The notes under the pieces were generated by a model. That model searched no databases, was not told the origin of the DNA, and worked only from the letters and a program-made list of their open reading frames with translations. The position numbers and the translations under genes are program-made. This document shows, piece by piece, positions 25,302 through 39,210 of a DNA stretch of 64,000 nucleotides. The stretch lies in NCBI RefSeq assembly GCF_051020765.1, contig NW_027469546.1, positions 1 to 64,000 of the forward strand. The letters are read 5' to 3'. The number at the start of each line of letters is the position of its first letter. The first letter of the stretch is position 1. The stretch is from Lasioglossum baleicum (taxonomy: Eukaryota; Arthropoda; Insecta; Hymenoptera; Halictidae).

Positions 25302-27435
25302 ATGCTTTATGCGTTATGCGTTATGCGTCTTGCGTTATCCGTTATGCGTTATGCGTTATGCGTTATGCGTTATGCGTTATGCGTTATGCGTTATGCGTTA
25401 TGCGTTATGCGTTATGGGTTATGCGTTATGCGTTATGCATTATGCGTTACCCGTTATGCGTTAGGCGTTATGCGTTAAGCGTTATGCGTTATGCGTTATG
25501 CGTTATGCGTTATGCGTTATGCGTTATGCGCGATGCGTTATGCGTTATGCGTTATGCGTTATGCGTTATGCGTTATGCGTTATGCGTTATGCGTTATGCG
25601 TTATGCGTTATGCGTTATGCGTTATGCGTTATGCGTTATGCTTTATGCGTTATGCGTTATGCGTTATGCGTTATGCGTAATGCGTTATGCGTTAAGCGTT
25701 ATGCGTTAAGCGTTATGCGTTATGCGATATGCGTTATGCGTAATTCGTTATGCGTTATGCGTTATGCGTTATGCGTTATGCGTTATGCGTTATGCGTTAT
25801 GCGTTATGCGTTATGCGTTATGCGTTATGAGCTATGCGTTAAGCGTTATGCGTTATGCATTATGCGTTATGCGTTATGCGTAATGCGTTATGCGTTAAGC
25901 GTTATGCGTTATCCGTTATGCGTTATGCGTTATGCGTTATGCGTTATGCGTTATGCGTTATGCGTTATGCGTTATGCGTTATGCGTTATGCGTTATGCGT
26001 TATGCGTTATGCGTTATGCGTTATGCGTTATGGGTTATGCGTTATGCGTAATTCGTTATGCGTTATGCGTTATGCGTTATGCGTTATCCGTTATGCGTTA
26101 TGCGTTATGCGTTATCCGTTATGCGTTATGCGCGATGCGTTAGGCGTTATGCGTTAAGCGTTATGCGCGATGCGTTATGCGTTATGCGTTATGCGTTATG
26201 CGTTATGCGCGATGCGTTATGCGTTATGCGTTATGCGTTATGCGTTATGCGTTATGCGTTATGCGTTATGCGTTATGCGTTATGCGTTATGCGTTATGCG
26301 TTATGCGTTATGCGTTATGCGTTATGCGTTATGCGTTATGCGTTATGCGTTATGCGTTATGCGTTATGCGTTATGCGTTATCCGTTATGCGTTATGCGTT
26401 ATGCGTTATGCGTTATCCGTTATGCGTTATGCGTTATGCGTTATGCATTATGCGTTATGCGTTATGCGTTATGCGTTATGCGTTATGCGTTATGCGTTAT
26501 GCGTTATGCGTTATGCGTTATGCGTTATGCGTTATCCGTTATGCGTTATGCGTTATGCGTTATGCGTTATCCGTTATGCGTTATGCGTTATGCGTTATGT
26601 GTTATGCGTTATGCGTTATCCGTTATGCGTTATCCGTTATGCGTTATGCGTTAAGCGTTATGCGTTATGCGTTATGCGTTATGCGTTATGGGTTATGGGT
26701 TATGCGTTATGCGTTATGCGTTATGCGTTATGAGCTATGCGTTAAGCGTTATGCGTTATGCATTATGCGTTATGCGTTATGCGTAATGCGTTATGCGTTA
26801 AGCGTTATGCGTTATGCGTTATGCGTTATGCGTTATGCTTTATGCGTTATGCGTTATGCGTCTTGCGTTATCCGTTATGCGTTATGCGTTATGCGTTATG
26901 CGTTATGCGTTATGCGTTATGCGTTATGGGTTATGCGTTATGCGTTATGCATTATGCGTTACCCGTTATGCGTTAGGCGTTATGCGTTAAGCGTTATGCG
27001 TTATGCGTTATGCGTTATGCGTTATGCGTTATGCGTTATGCGCGATGCGTTATGCGTTATGCGTTATGCGTTATGCGTTATGCGTTATGCGTTATGCGTT
27101 ATGCGTTATGCGTTATGCGTTATGCGTTATGCGTTATGCTTTATGCGTTATGCGTTATGCGTTATGCGTTATGCGTAATGCGTTATGCGTTAAGCGTTAT
27201 GCGTTAAGCGTTATGCGTTATGCGATATGCGTTATGCGTAATTCGTTATGCGTTATGCGTTATGCGTTATGCGTTATGCGTTATGCGTTATGCGTTATGC
27301 GTTATGCGTTATGCGTTATGCGTTATGCGTTATGAGCTATGCGTTATGCGTTATCCGTTATGCGTTATGCGTTATGCGTTATCCGTTATGCGTTATGCGT
27401 TAAGCGTTATGCGTTATGCGTTATGGGCTATGCGT
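25302..27435 (+). repeat. Zone II mosaic with two ACCCGTT markers
   Basis: It begins with the ATGCTTT/TTGCGTT module, then ACCCGTT at 25449 and a P module, the ATGCATT-ATGCGTA-ATCCGTT signature at 25855, and several ATGCGCG units near 26.1-26.2 kb. An ATGGGTT doublet near 26690 and ACCCGTT at 26961 follow. The close ATGCGCG cluster at 26130-26215 has no equal that I saw elsewhere and may be a rearrangement point. Confidence 0.65.
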
Positions 27436-28415
27436 TAAGCGTTATGCGTTATGCGTTATGCGTTATGCGTTATGCGTTATGCGTTATGCGTTAAGCGTTA
27501 TGCGTTATGCATTATGCGTTACGCGTTATGCGTTAGACGTTATGCGTTAAGCGTTATGCGTTATGCGTTATGTGTTATGCGTTATGCGTTATGCGTTATG
27601 CGTTATGCGTTATGTGTTATGCGTTATGCGTTATGCGTTATGCGTTATGCGTTATGCGTTATGCGTTATGCGTTATGCGTTATGCGCGATGCGTTATGCG
27701 TTATGCGTTATGCGTTATGCGTTATGCGTTATGCGTTATGCGTTATGCGTTATGCGTTATGTGTTATGCGTTATGCGTTATGCGTTATGCGTTATGCTTT
27801 ATGCGTTATGCGTTATGCGTTATGCGTTATGCGTAATGCGTTATGCGTTAAGCGTTATGCGTTAAGCGTTATGCGTTATGCGATATGCGTTATGCGTAAT
27901 TCGTTATGCGTTATGCGTTATGTGTTATGCGTTATGCGTTATGCGTTATGCGTTATGCGTTATGCGTTATGCGTTATGCGTTATGCGTTATGCGTTATGC
28001 GTTATGAGCTATGCGTTATGCGTTATCCGTTATGCGTTATGCGTTATGCGTTATCCGTTATGCGTTATGCGTTAAGCGTTATGCGTTATGCGTTATGGGC
28101 TATGCGTTAAGCGTTATGCGTTATGCGTTATGCGTTATGCGTTATGCGTTATGCGTTAAGCGTTATGCGTTATGCATTATGTGTTATGCGTTATGCGTTA
28201 TGCGATATGCGTTATGCGTAATTCGTTATGCGTTATGCGTTATGCGTTATGCGTTATGCGTTATGCGTTATGCGTTATGCGTTATGCGTTATGCGTTATG
28301 CGTTATGCGTTATGAGCTATGCGTTATGCGTTATCCGTTATGCGTTATGCGTTATGCGTTATCCGTTATGCGTTATGCGTTAAGCGTTATGCGTTATGCG
28401 TTATGGGCTATGCGT
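27436..28415 (+). repeat. 980-bp tandem duplication, copy 1
   Basis: AGACGTT at 27535, two ATGTGTT units, ATGCGCG, ATGCTTT, the double AAGCGTT with ATGCGAT, and ATGAGCT followed by an ATCCGTT pair. The same order follows 980 bp (140 units) later with AGACGTT at 28515; offsets elsewhere in the block are 973-987 bp. Extra ATGTGTT units near 27760 and 27921 are private to this copy. A related block lies at about 23.15-23.8 kb. Confidence 0.78.
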
Positions 28416-29083
28416 TAAGCGTTATGCGTTATGCGTTATGCGTTATGCGTTATGCGTTATGCGTTATGCGTTAAGCGTTATGCGTTATGCATTATGCGTT
28501 ACGCGTTATGCGTTAGACGTTATGCGTTAAGCGTTATGCGTTATGCGTTATGTGTTATGCGTTATGCGTTATGCGTTATGCGTTATGCGTTATGTGTTAT
28601 GCGTTATGCGTTATGCGTTATGCGTTATGCGTTATGCGTTATGCGTTATGCGTTATGCGTTATGCGCGATGCGTTATGCGTTATGCGTTATGCGTTATGC
28701 GTTATGCGTTATGCGTTATGCGTTATGCGTTATGCGTTATGCGTTATGCGTTATGCGTTATGCGTTATGCGTTATGCGTTATGCTTTATGCGTTATGCGT
28801 TATGCGTTATGCGTTATGCGTAATGCGTTATGCGTTAAGCGTTATGCGTTAAGCGTTATGCGTTATGCGATATGCGTTATGCGTAATTCGTTATGCGTTA
28901 TGCGTTATGCGTTATGCGTTATGCGTTATGCGTTATGCGTTATGCGTTATGCGTTATGCGTTATGCGTTATGCGTTATGAGCTATGCGTTATGCGTTATC
29001 CGTTATGCGTTATGCGTTATGCGTTATCCGTTATGCGTTATGCGTTAAGCGTTATGCGTTATGCGTTATGGGCTATGCGTTAA
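28416..29083 (+). repeat. 980-bp tandem duplication, copy 2
   Basis: Same variant order as the preceding block, ending at the ATGGGCT near 29077. It leads straight into the T module at 29173 onward, which is itself repeated at 36.5 kb. Confidence 0.78.
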
Positions 29084-31209
29084 GCGTTATGCGTTATGCG
29101 TTATGCGTTATGCGTTATGCGTTATGCGTTAAGCGTTATGCGTTATGCATTATGCGTTACGCGTTATGCGTTAGACGTTATGCGTTAAGCGTTATGCGTT
29201 ATGCGTTATGTGTTATGCGTTATGCGTTATGCGTTATGCGTTATGCGTTATGTGTTATGCGTTATGCGTTATGCGTTATGCGTTATGCGTTATGCGTTAT
29301 GCGTTATGCGTTATGCGTTATGCGTTATGCGTTATGCGTTATGCGTTATGCGTTATGCGTTATGCGTTATGCGTTGTGCGTTATGCATTATGCGTTATGC
29401 GTTATGCGTTATGCGTTATGTGTTATGCGTTATGCGTTATGCGTTATGCGTTATGCGTTATGCGTTATGCGTTATGCGTTATGCGTTATGCGTTATGCGT
29501 TATGCGTTATGCGTTATGCGTTATGCGTTATGCGTTATGCGTTATGCGTTATGCGTTATGCGTTATGCGTTATGCGTTATGCGTTATGCGTTATGCGTTA
29601 TGCGTTATGCGTTATGCTTTATGCGTTATGCGTTATGCGTCTTGCGTTATCCGTTATGCGTTATGCGTTATGCGTTATGCGTTATGGGTTATGCGTTATG
29701 CGTTATGCGTTATGCGTTATGCGTTATGCGTTATGCGTTATGCGTTATGCGTTATGCGTTATGGGTTATGCGTTATGCGTTATGCGTTATGCGTTATGCG
29801 TTATGCGTTATGCGCGATGCGTTATGCGTTATGCGTTATGCGTTATGCGTTATGCGTTATGCGTTATGCGTTATGCGTAATGCGTTATGCGTTAAGCGTT
29901 ATGCGTTATGCGTTATGCGTTATGCGTTATGCGTTATGCGTTATGCGTTATGCGTTATGCGTTATGCGTTATGCGTTATGCGTTATGCGTTATGCGTTAT
30001 GCGTTATGCGTTATGCGTTATGCGTTATGCGTTATGCGTTATGCGTTATGCGTTATGCGTTATGCGTTATGCGTTATGCGTTATGCGTTATGCGTTATGC
30101 GTAATGCGTTATGCGTTAAGCGTTATGCGTTATGCGTTATGCGTTATGCGTTATGCGTTATGCGTTATGCGTTATGCGTTATGCGTTATGCGTTATGCGT
30201 TATGCGTTATGCGTTATGCGTTATGCGTTATGCGTTATGCGTTATGCGTTAAGCGTTATGCGTTATGCGTTATGCGTTATGCGTTATGCGTTATGCGTTA
30301 TGCGTTATGCGTTATGCGTTATGCGTTATGCGTTATGCGTTATGCGTTATGCGTTATGCGTTATGCGTTATGCGTTATGCGTTATGCGTTATGCGTTATG
30401 CGTTATGCGTTATGCGTTATGCGTTATGCGTTATGCGTTATGCGTTATGCGTTATGCGTTATGCGTTATGCGTTATGCGTTATGCGTTATGCGATATGCG
30501 TTATGCGTTATGCGTTATGCGTTATGCGTTATGCGTTATGCGTTATGCGTTATGCGTTATGCGTTATGCGTTATGCGTTATGCGTTATGCGTTATGCGTT
30601 ATGCGTTATGCGTTATGCGTTATGCGTTATGCGTTATGCGTTATGCGTTATGCGTTATGCGTTATGCGTTATGCGTTATGCGTTATGCGTTATGCGTTAT
30701 GCGTTATGCGTTATGCGTTATGCGTTATGCGTTATGCGTTATGCGTTATGCGTTATGCGTTATGCGTTATGCGTTATGCGTTATGCGTTATGCGTTATGC
30801 GTTATGCGTTATGCGTTATGCGTTATGCGTTATGCGTTATGCGTTATGCGTTATGCGTTATGCGTTATGCGTTATGCGTTATGCGTTATGCGTTATGCGT
30901 TATGCGTTATGCGTTATGCGTTATGCGTTATGCGTTATGTGTTATGCGTTATGCGTTATCCGTTATGCGTTATCCGTTATGCGTTATGCGTTAAGCGTTA
31001 TGCGTTATGCGTTATGCGTTATGCGTTATGCGTTATGGGTTATGGGTTATGCGTTATGCGTTATGCGTTATGCGTTATGAGCTATGCGTTAAGCGTTATG
31101 CGTTATGCATTATGCGTTATGCGTTATGCGTAATGCGTTATGCGTTAAGCGTTATGCGTTATGCGTTATGCGTTATGCGTTATGCGTTATGCGTTATGCG
31201 TTAAGCGTT
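28984..31209 (+). repeat. Segment duplicated at 36.33-38.37 kb
   Basis: AGACGTT 29173 pairs with 36523 (offset 7,350) and the ATGCATT signature 31105 with 38266 (7,161). The shrinking offset reflects whole-unit loss in the second copy. In this copy the long run at 30258-30936 is interrupted once, by ATGCGAT at 30489; the partner run 37524-38097 is pure and 15 units shorter. Confidence 0.8.
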
Positions 31210-31797
31210 ATGCGTTATGCGTTATGCGTTATGCGTTATGCGTTATGCGTTATGCGTTATGCGTTATGCGTTATGCGTTATGCGTTATGCGTTATGCGTT
31301 ATGCGTTATGCGTTATGCGTTATGCGTTATGCGTTATGCGTTATGCGTTATGCGTTATGCGTTATGCGTTATGCGTTATGCGTTATGCGTTATGCGTTAT
31401 GCGTTATGCGTTATGCGTTATGCGTTATGCGTTATGCGTTATGCGTTATGCGTTATGCGTTATGCGTTATGCGTTATGCGTTATGCGTTATGCGTTATGC
31501 GTTATGCGTTATGCGTTATGCGTTATGCGTTATGCGTTATGCGTTATGCGTTATGCGTTATGCGTTATGCGTTATGCGTTATGCGTTATGCGTTATGCGT
31601 TATGCGTTATGCGTTATGCGTTATGCGTTATGCGTTATGCGTTATGCGTTATGCGTTATGCGTTATGCGTTATGCGTTATGCGTTATGCGTTATGCGTTA
31701 TGCGTTATGCGTTATGCGTTATGCGTTATGCGTTATGCGTTATGCGTTATGCGTTATGCGTTATGCGTTATGCGTTATGCGTTATGCGTTATGCGTT
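31210..31797 (+). repeat. Pure consensus run, 84 units
   Basis: No substitution between AAGCGTT at 31203 and ATGAGCT at 31798. Confidence 0.9.
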
Positions 31798-31825
31798 ATG
31801 AGCTATGCGTTAAGCGTTATGCGTT

Positions 31826-32665
31826 ATGCATTATGCGTTATGCGTTATGCGTAATGCGTTATGCGTTAAGCGTTATGCGTTATCCGTTATGCGTTATGCG
31901 TTATGCGTTATGCGTTATGCGTTATGCGTTATGCGTTATGCGTTATGCGTTATGCGTTATGCGTTATGCGTTATGCGTTATGCGTTATGCGTTATGCGTT
32001 ATGCGTTATGGGTTATGCGTTATGCGTAATTCGTTATGCGTTATGCGTTATGCGTTATGCGTTATCCGTTATGCGTTATGCGTTATGCGTTATCCGTTAT
32101 GCGTTATGCGCGATGCGTTATGCGTTATGCGTTATGGGCTATGCGTTAAGCGTTATGCGTTATGCATTATGAGTTACGCGTTATGCGTTAGGCGTTATGC
32201 GTTAAGCGTTATGCGTTATGCGTTATGCGTTATGTGTTATGCGTTATGTGTTATGCGTTATGCGTTATGCGTTATGCGTTATGCGTTATGCGTTATGCGT
32301 TATGCGTTATGCGTTATGCGTTGTGCGTTATGCATTATGCGTTATGCGTTATGCGTTATGCGTTATGCGTTATGCGTTATGCGTTATGCGTTATGCGTTA
32401 TGCTTTATGCGTTATGCGTTATGCGTCTTGCGTTATCCGTTATGCGTTATGCGTTATGCGTTATGCGTTATGCGTAAAGCGTTATGCGTTATGCGTTATG
32501 CGTTATGCGTTATGCGTTATGCGTTATGCGTTATGCGTTATGCGTTATGCGTTATGCGCGATGCGTTATGCGTTATGCGTTATGCGTTATGGGCTATGCG
32601 TTAAGCGTTATGCGTTATGCATTATGCGTTACGCGTTATGCGTTAGACGTTATGCGTTAAGCGTT
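31826..32665 (+). repeat. R block, copy 4
   Basis: ACGCGTT at 32176 and AGACGTT at 32645, 469 bp apart as in copies 1 and 2. It opens the right copy of the 12.7-kb-offset duplication. Confidence 0.85.
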
Positions 32666-35600
32666 ATGCGTTATGCGTTATGTGTTATGCGTTATGCGTT
32701 ATGCGTTATGCGTTATGCGTTATGTGTTATGCGTTATGCGTTATGCGTTATGCGTTATGCGATATGCGTTATGCGTTATGCGTTATGCGTTATGCGTTAT
32801 GCGTTATGCGTTATGCGTTATGCGTTGTGCGTTATGCATTATGCGTTATGCGTTATGCGTTATGCGTTATGTGTTATGCGTTATGCGTTATGCGTTATGC
32901 GTTATGCGTTATGCGTTATGCGTTATGCGTTATGCGTTATGCGTTATGCGTTATGCGTTATGCGTTATGCGTTATGCGTTATGCGTTATGCGTTATGCGT
33001 TATGCGTTATGCGTTATGCGTTATGCGTTATGCGTTATGCGTTATGCGTTATGCGTTATGCGTTATGCGTTATGCGTTATGCTTTATGCGTTATGCGTTA
33101 TGCGTCTTGCGTTATCCGTTATGCGTTATGCGTTATGCGTTATGCGTTATGGGTTATGCGTTATGCGTTATGCGTTATGCGTTATGCGTTATGCGTTATG
33201 CGTTATGCGTTATGCGTTATGCGTTATGCGTTATGCGTTATGCGTTATGCGTTAAGCGTTATGCGTTATGCGTTATGCGTTATGCGTTATGCGTTATGCG
33301 TTATCCGTTATGCGTTATGCGTTATGCGTTATGTGTTATGCGTTATGCGTTATCCGTTATGCGTTATCCGTTATGCGTTATGCGTTAAGCGTTATGCGTT
33401 ATGCGTTATGCGTTATGCGTTATGGGTTATGGGTTATGCGTTATGCGTTATGCGTTATGCGTTATGAGCTATGCGTTAAGCGTTATGCGTTATGCATTAT
33501 GCGTTATGCGTTAAGCGTTATGAGTTATGCGTTATGAGCTATGCGTTAAGCGTTATGCGTTATGCATTATGCGTTATGCGTTATGCGTTATGCGTTATGC
33601 GTTATGCGTTATGCGTTATGCGTTATGCGTTATGCGTTATGCGTTATGCGTTATGCGTTATGCGTTATGCGTTATGCGTTATCCGTTATGCGTTATGCGT
33701 TATGCGTTATGCGTTATCCGTTATGCGTTATGCGTTATGCGTTATGCATTATGCGTTATGCGTTATGCGTTATGCGTTATGCGTTATGCGTTATGCGTTA
33801 TGCGTTATGCGTTATGCGTTATGCGTTATGCGTTATGCGTTATGCGTTATGCGTTATGCGTTATCCGTTATGCGTTATGCGTTATGCGTTATGCGTTATC
33901 CGTTATGCGTTATGCGTTATGCGTTATGTGTTATGCGTTATGCGTTATCCGTTATGCGTTATCCGTTATGCGTTATGCGTTAAGCGTTATGCGTTATGCG
34001 TTATGCGTTATGCGTTATGGGTTATGGGTTATGCGTTATGCGTTATGCGTTATGCGTTATGAGCTATGCGTTAAGCGTTATGCGTTATGCATTATGCGTT
34101 ATGCGTTATGCGTAATGCGTTATGCGTTAAGCGTTATGCGTTATGCGTTATGCGTTATGCGTTATGCGTTATGCTTTATGCGTTATGCGTTATGCGTCTT
34201 GCGTTATCCGTTATGCGTTATGCGTTATGCGTTATGCGTTATGCGTTATGCGTTATGCGTTATGCGTTATGCGTTATGCGTTATGCGTTATGGGTTATGC
34301 GTTATGCGTTATGCATTATGCGTTACCCGTTATGCGTTAGGCGTTATGCGTTAAGCGTTATGCGTTATGCGTTATGCGTTATGCGTTATGCGTTATGCGT
34401 TATGCGCGATGCGTTATGCGTTATGCGTTATGCGTTATGCGTTATGCGTTATGCGTTATGCGTTATGCGTTATGCGTTATGCGTTATGCGTTATGCGTTA
34501 TGCGTTATGCGTTATGCTTTATGCGTTATGCGTTATGCGTTATGCGTTATGCGTAATGCGTTATGCGTTAAGCGTTATGCGTTAAGCGTTATGCGTTATG
34601 CGATATGCGTTATGCGTAATTCGTTATGCGTTATGCGTTATGCGTTATGCGTTATGCGTTATGCGTTATGCGTTATGCGTTATGCGTTATGCGTTATGCG
34701 TTATGCGTTATGAGCTATGCGTTAAGCGTTATGCGTTATGCATTATGCGTTATGCGTTATGCGTAATGCGTTATGCGTTAAGCGTTATGCGTTATCCGTT
34801 ATGCGTTATGCGTTATGCGTTATGCGTTATGCGTTATGCGTTATGCGTTATGCGTTATGCGTTATGCGTTATGCGTTATGCGTTATGCGTTATGCGTTAT
34901 GCGTTATGCGTTATGCGTTATGCGTTATGGGTTATGCGTTATGCGTAATTCGTTATGCGTTATGCGTTATGCGTTATGCGTTATCCGTTATGCGTTATGC
35001 GTTATGCGTTATCCGTTATGCGTTATGCGCGATGCGTTATGCGTTATCCGTTATGCGTTATGCGCGATGCGTTATGCGTTATGCGTTATGGGCTATGCGT
35101 TAAGCGTTATGCGTTATGCGTTATGCGTTATGCGTTATCCGTTATGCGTTATGCGTTATGCGTTATGCGTTATCCGTTATGCGTTATGCGTTATGCGTTA
35201 TGCATTATGCGTTATGCGTTATGCGTTATGCGTTATGCGTTATGCGTTATGCGTTATGCGTTATGCGTTATGCGTTATGCGTTATGCGTTATCCGTTATG
35301 CGTTATGCGTTATGCGTTATGCGTTATCCGTTATGCGTTATGCGTTATGCGTTATGTGTTATGCGTTATGCGTTATCCGTTATGCGTTATCCGTTATGCG
35401 TTATGCGTTAAGCGTTATGCGTTATGCGTTATGCGTTATGCGTTATGGGTTATGGGTTATGCGTTATGCGTTATGCGTTATGCGTTATGAGCTATGCGTT
35501 AAGCGTTATGCGTTATGCATTATGCGTTATGCGTTATGCGTAATGCGTTATGCGTTAAGCGTTATGCGTTATGCGTTATGCGTTATGCGTTATGCTTTAT

Positions 35601-37523
35601 GCGTTATGCGTTATGCGTCTTGCGTTATCCGTTATGCGTTATGCGTTATGCGTTATGCGTTATGCGTTATGCGTTATGCGTTATGCGTTATGGGTTATGC
35701 GTTATGCGTTATGCATTATGCGTTACCCGTTATGCGTTAGGCGTTATGCGTTAAGCGTTATGCGTTATGCGTTATGCGTTATGCGTTATGCGTTATGCGT
35801 TATGCGCGATGCGTTATGCGTTATGCGTTATGCGTTATGCGTTATGCGTTATGCGTTATGCGTTATGCGTTATGCGTTATGCGTTATGCGTTATGCGTTA
35901 TGCTTTATGCGTTATGCGTTATGCGTTATGCGTTATGCGTAATGCGTTATGCGTTAAGCGTTATGCGTTAAGCGTTATGCGTTATGCGATATGCGTTATG
36001 CGTAATTCGTTATGCGTTATGCGTTATGCGTTATGCGTTATGCGTTATGCGTTATGCGTTATGCGTTATGCGTTATGCGTTATGCGTTATGCGTTATGCG
36101 TTATGCGTTATGCGTTATGCGTTATGCGTTATGCGTTATGCTTTATGCGTTATGCGTTATGCGTTATGCGTTATGCGTAATGCGTTATGCGTTAAGCGTT
36201 ATGCGTTAAGCGTTATGCGTTATGCGATATGCGTTATGCGTAATTCGTTATGCGTTATGCGTTATGCGTTATGCGTTATGCGTTATGCGTTATGCGTTAT
36301 GCGTTATGCGTTATGCGTTATGCGTTATGAGCTATGCGTTATGCGTTATCCGTTATGCGTTATGCGTTATGCGTTATCCGTTATGCGTTATGCGTTAAGC
36401 GTTATGCGTTATGCGTTATGGGCTATGCGTTAAGCGTTATGCGTTATGCGTTATGCGTTATGCGTTATGCGTTATGCGTTAAGCGTTATGCGTTATGCAT
36501 TATGCGTTACGCGTTATGCGTTAGACGTTATGCGTTAAGCGTTATGCGTTATGCGTTATGTGTTATGCGTTATGCGTTATGCGTTATGCGTTATGCGTTA
36601 TGTGTTATGCGTTATGCGTTATGCGTTATGCGTTATGCGTTATGCGTTATGCGTTATGCGTTATGCGTTATGCGTTATGCGTTATGCGTTATGCGTTATG
36701 CGTTATGCGTTATGCGTTATGCGTTGTGCGTTATGCATTATGCGTTATGCGTTATGCGTTATGCGTTATGTGTTATGCGTTATGCGTTATGCGTTATGCG
36801 TTATGCGTTATGCGTTATGCGTTATGCGTTATGCGTTATGCGTTATGCGTTATGCGTTATGCGTTATGCGTTATGCGTTATGCGTTATGCGTTATGCGTT
36901 ATGCGTTATGCGTTATGCGTTATGCTTTATGCGTTATGCGTTATGCGTCTTGCGTTATCCGTTATGCGTTATGCGTTATGCGTTATGGGTTATGCGTTAT
37001 GCGTTATGCGTTATGCGTTATGCGTTATGCGTTATGCGTTATGCGTTATGCGTTATGCGTTATGCGTTATGGGTTATGCGTTATGCGTTATGCGTTATGC
37101 GTTATGCGTTATGCGTTATGCGCGATGCGTTATGCGTTATGCGTTATGCGTTATGCGTTATGCGTTATGCGTTATGCGTTATGCGTAATGCGTTATGCGT
37201 TAAGCGTTATGCGTTATGCGTTATGCGTTATGCGTTATGCGTTATGCGTTATGCGTTATGCGTTATGCGTTATGCGTTATGCGTTATGCGTTATGCGTTA
37301 TGCGTTATGCGTTATGCGTTATGCGTTATGCGTTATGCGTTATGCGTTATGCGTTATGCGTTATGCGTTATGCGTTATGCGTTATGCGTTATGCGTTATG
37401 CGTTATGCGTTATGCGTTATGCATTATGCGTTATGCGTTATGCGTAATGCGTTATGCGTTAAGCGTTATGCGTTATACGTTATGCGTTATGCGTTATGCG
37501 TTATGCGTTATGCGTTAAGCGTT
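31826..37523 (+). repeat. Large duplicated segment, right copy (partner at 19.1-24.9 kb)
   Basis: Colinear with the left copy through AGACGTT at 32645, the 270-bp module at 33268, ACCCGTT at 34325 and 35725, AGACGTT at 36523 and the 37.2-37.5 kb run. It carries a private ATGCGAT at 32757, and the double-AAGCGTT/ATGCGAT signature occurs twice at 35.94 and 36.18 kb, 238 bp apart. At least 5.7 kb is shared. Confidence 0.8.
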
Positions 37524-38097
37524 ATGCGTTATGCGTTATGCGTTATGCGTTATGCGTTATGCGTTATGCGTTATGCGTTATGCGTTATGCGTTATGCGTT
37601 ATGCGTTATGCGTTATGCGTTATGCGTTATGCGTTATGCGTTATGCGTTATGCGTTATGCGTTATGCGTTATGCGTTATGCGTTATGCGTTATGCGTTAT
37701 GCGTTATGCGTTATGCGTTATGCGTTATGCGTTATGCGTTATGCGTTATGCGTTATGCGTTATGCGTTATGCGTTATGCGTTATGCGTTATGCGTTATGC
37801 GTTATGCGTTATGCGTTATGCGTTATGCGTTATGCGTTATGCGTTATGCGTTATGCGTTATGCGTTATGCGTTATGCGTTATGCGTTATGCGTTATGCGT
37901 TATGCGTTATGCGTTATGCGTTATGCGTTATGCGTTATGCGTTATGCGTTATGCGTTATGCGTTATGCGTTATGCGTTATGCGTTATGCGTTATGCGTTA
38001 TGCGTTATGCGTTATGCGTTATGCGTTATGCGTTATGCGTTATGCGTTATGCGTTATGCGTTATGCGTTATGCGTTATGCGTTATGCGTTATGCGTT
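37524..38097 (+). repeat. Pure consensus run, 82 units
   Basis: It lies between AAGCGTT at 37517 and ATGTGTT at 38098. The homologous run in the duplicate near 56.6 kb has 67 units and that near 30.3-30.9 kb has 97. Confidence 0.9.
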
Positions 38098-38370
38098 ATG
38101 TGTTATGCGTTATGCGTTATCCGTTATGCGTTATCCGTTATGCGTTATGCGTTAAGCGTTATGCGTTATGCGTTATGCGTTATGCGTTATGCGTTATGGG
38201 TTATGGGTTATGCGTTATGCGTTATGCGTTATGCGTTATGAGCTATGCGTTAAGCGTTATGCGTTATGCATTATGCGTTATGCGTTATGCGTAATGCGTT
38301 ATGCGTGAAGCGTTATGCGTTATGCGTTATGCGTTATGCGTTATGCGTTATGCGTTATGCGTTAAGCGTT

Positions 38371-39210
38371 ATGCGTTATGCGTTATGCGTTATGCGTTAT
38401 GCGTTATGCGTTATGCGTTATGCGTTATGCGTTATGCGTTATGCGTTATGCGTTATGCGTTATGCGTTATGCGTTATGCGTTATGCGTTATGCGTTATGC
38501 GTTATGCGTTATGCGTTATGCGTTATGCGTTATGCGTTATGCGTTATGCGTTATGCGTTATGCGTTATGCGTTATGCGTTATGCGTTATGCGTTATGCGT
38601 TATGCGTTATGCGTTATGCGTTATGCGTTATGCGTTATGCGTTATGCGTTATGCGTTATGCGTTATGCGTTATGCGTTATGCGTTATGCGTTATGCGTTA
38701 TGCGTTATGCGTTATGCGTTATGCGTTATGCGTTATGCGTTATGCGTTATGCGTTATGCGTTATGCGTTATGCGTTATGCGTTATGCGTTATGCGTTATG
38801 CGTTATGCGTTATGCGTTATGCGTTATGCGTTATGCGTTATGCGTTATGCGTTATGCGTTATGCGTTATGCGTTATGCGTTATGCGTTATGCGTTATGCG
38901 TTATGCGTTATGCGTTATGCGTTATGCGTTATGCGTTATGCGTTATGCGTTATGCGTTATGCGTTATGCGTTATGCGTTATGCGTTATGCGTTATGCGTT
39001 ATGCGTTATGCGTTATGCGTTATGCGTTATGCGTTATGCGTTATGCGTTATGCGTTATGCGTTATGCGTTATGCGTTATGCGTTATGCGTTATGCGTTAT
39101 GCGTTATGCGTTATGCGTTATGCGTTATGCGTTATGCGTTATGCGTTATGCGTTATGCGTTATGCGTTATGCGTTATGCGTTATGCGTTATGCGTTATGC
39201 GTTATGCGTT
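38371..39210 (+). repeat. Pure consensus run, 120 units
   Basis: No substitution in 840 bp between AAGCGTT at 38364 and ATCCGTT at 39211. The homologous run at 57334-58362 has 147 units. Confidence 0.92.
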
